In this document: one piece after another, positions 5,816 to 6,091 of the stretch
Numbering within the stretch: the first letter of the stretch is position 1
How the letters are laid out: every line of letters begins with the position of its first letter
Assembly: GCA_028820035.1 (NCBI GenBank)
Contig: JAPPKI010000085.1
Span: forward strand, 1-6,091
Source of the DNA: a bacterium
GTDB lineage: Bacteria; Actinomycetota; Acidimicrobiia; Acidimicrobiales; Bin134
DNA length: 6,091 nucleotides
Reading direction: 5' to 3'
Position numbers and translations under genes: made by a program
Notes under the pieces: model-generated
Told to the model about the DNA's origin: nothing
What the model saw: the letters and a program-made list of their open reading frames with translations, nothing else
The model's database searches: none

Positions 5816-6091
5816 ATGGGTGACTTCTCTGGCCGCTCCGGCGGGGCGCTGGTAACTGGGGGCAGCGGCGGCATCGGCGCGGCCATCTGCGAGATGCTCG
5901 CCCAGCGAGGGAATTCGGTGGCGTTCACCTACCGAACTAATTCCGAGGCAGCCGAGGCAGTGGCTGCTTCGGTAAGGGACACCGGAGTGGACGCCCACAT
6001 CGGTAACCCGGCCTTGGAAGACCCCGATGAGCTCCGTGCATTCGCCGACGAGGCGGCCGGTCTGCTCGACGGCCTACACACTGTGGTAAGC
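5816..6091 (+). CDS. Short-chain dehydrogenase/reductase (SDR), N-terminal part
   Basis: First 92 codons of an SDR-family oxidoreductase, cut by the window end. SDRs interconvert alcohols and ketones, or reduce double bonds, with NAD(P)H. The Rossmann cofactor motif TGGSGGIG is at residues 14-21, right after the first beta strand ALVTGG. The second strand ends in FTYRTNSEAA, with Arg40 in the place expected for NADP(H) preference, as in FabG-like enzymes. The Asp that usually contacts adenine near residue 63 appears as HIGNPALED, so that contact may differ. The catalytic Ser, Tyr and Lys lie beyond the window. The ATG at 5816 gives a normal, short N-terminus and has a leaderless-type -10 box upstream. 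Its place behind a P450 suggests it may act on the hydroxylated product of that P450, an inference from context only. Confidence 0.9.
   Translation, partial: MGDFSGRSGGALVTGGSGGIGAAICEMLAQRGNSVAFTYRTNSEAAEAVAASVRDTGVDAHIGNPALEDPDELRAFADEAAGLLDGLHTVVS

Noticed and set aside
1..6091. CRISPR arrays, tRNA or rRNA genes, insertion sequences, attachment sites or phage genes
   Set aside because: I found no repeat arrays, cloverleaf-like segments, transposase or integrase motifs or terminal repeats. Nearly every base is in a recognisable gene.

Overview
The window looks like a high-GC actinobacterial chromosome, most likely an uncultured Acidimicrobiia-like or related lineage. This rests on the strong G/C bias at third codon positions, an EF-G-like paralogue, two soluble bacterial cytochromes P450, and gene starts that lack a Shine-Dalgarno sequence but have a TAnnnT -10 box just upstream (leaderless transcription). 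The lineage is an inference; no rRNA or tRNA gene is present to confirm it.

Layout. Bases 1-495 (+) hold the 3' end of an elongation factor G-family gene. A 93-residue, very acidic protein of unknown function follows at 524-805 (+). Its last 38 bp overlap tail to tail with a minus-strand gene set running 4438 to 768: a cytochrome P450 (4438-3263), a ketol-acid reductoisomerase (KARI) family protein (3175-2192) and a 14-helix MFS exporter (2195-768). The exporter's GTG start overlaps the KARI-like stop by 4 bp. A 93-bp intergenic region (4439-4531) separates this set from a divergent second P450 (4532-5779, +). A short-chain dehydrogenase/reductase (SDR) begins at 5816 (+) and is cut by the window end. 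Coding density is very high, and no stretch above 100 bp lacks a gene.

How the genes may work together. Two P450s, an SDR, a KARI-like NAD(P)-dependent enzyme and an efflux-type transporter around one divergent promoter suggest a small pathway that oxidises and reduces an organic compound and moves it across the membrane. This could be catabolism or specialised metabolism; the sequence does not name the substrate. No ferredoxin or ferredoxin reductase lies in the window, so the P450 redox partners must be elsewhere.

The most notable gene is the KARI-like one. It keeps the full class I KARI architecture, but the conserved catalytic His of the His-Gly-Phe motif is Ser, and it sits away from ilvB/ilvN. 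It is therefore probably not the cell's isoleucine/valine enzyme.
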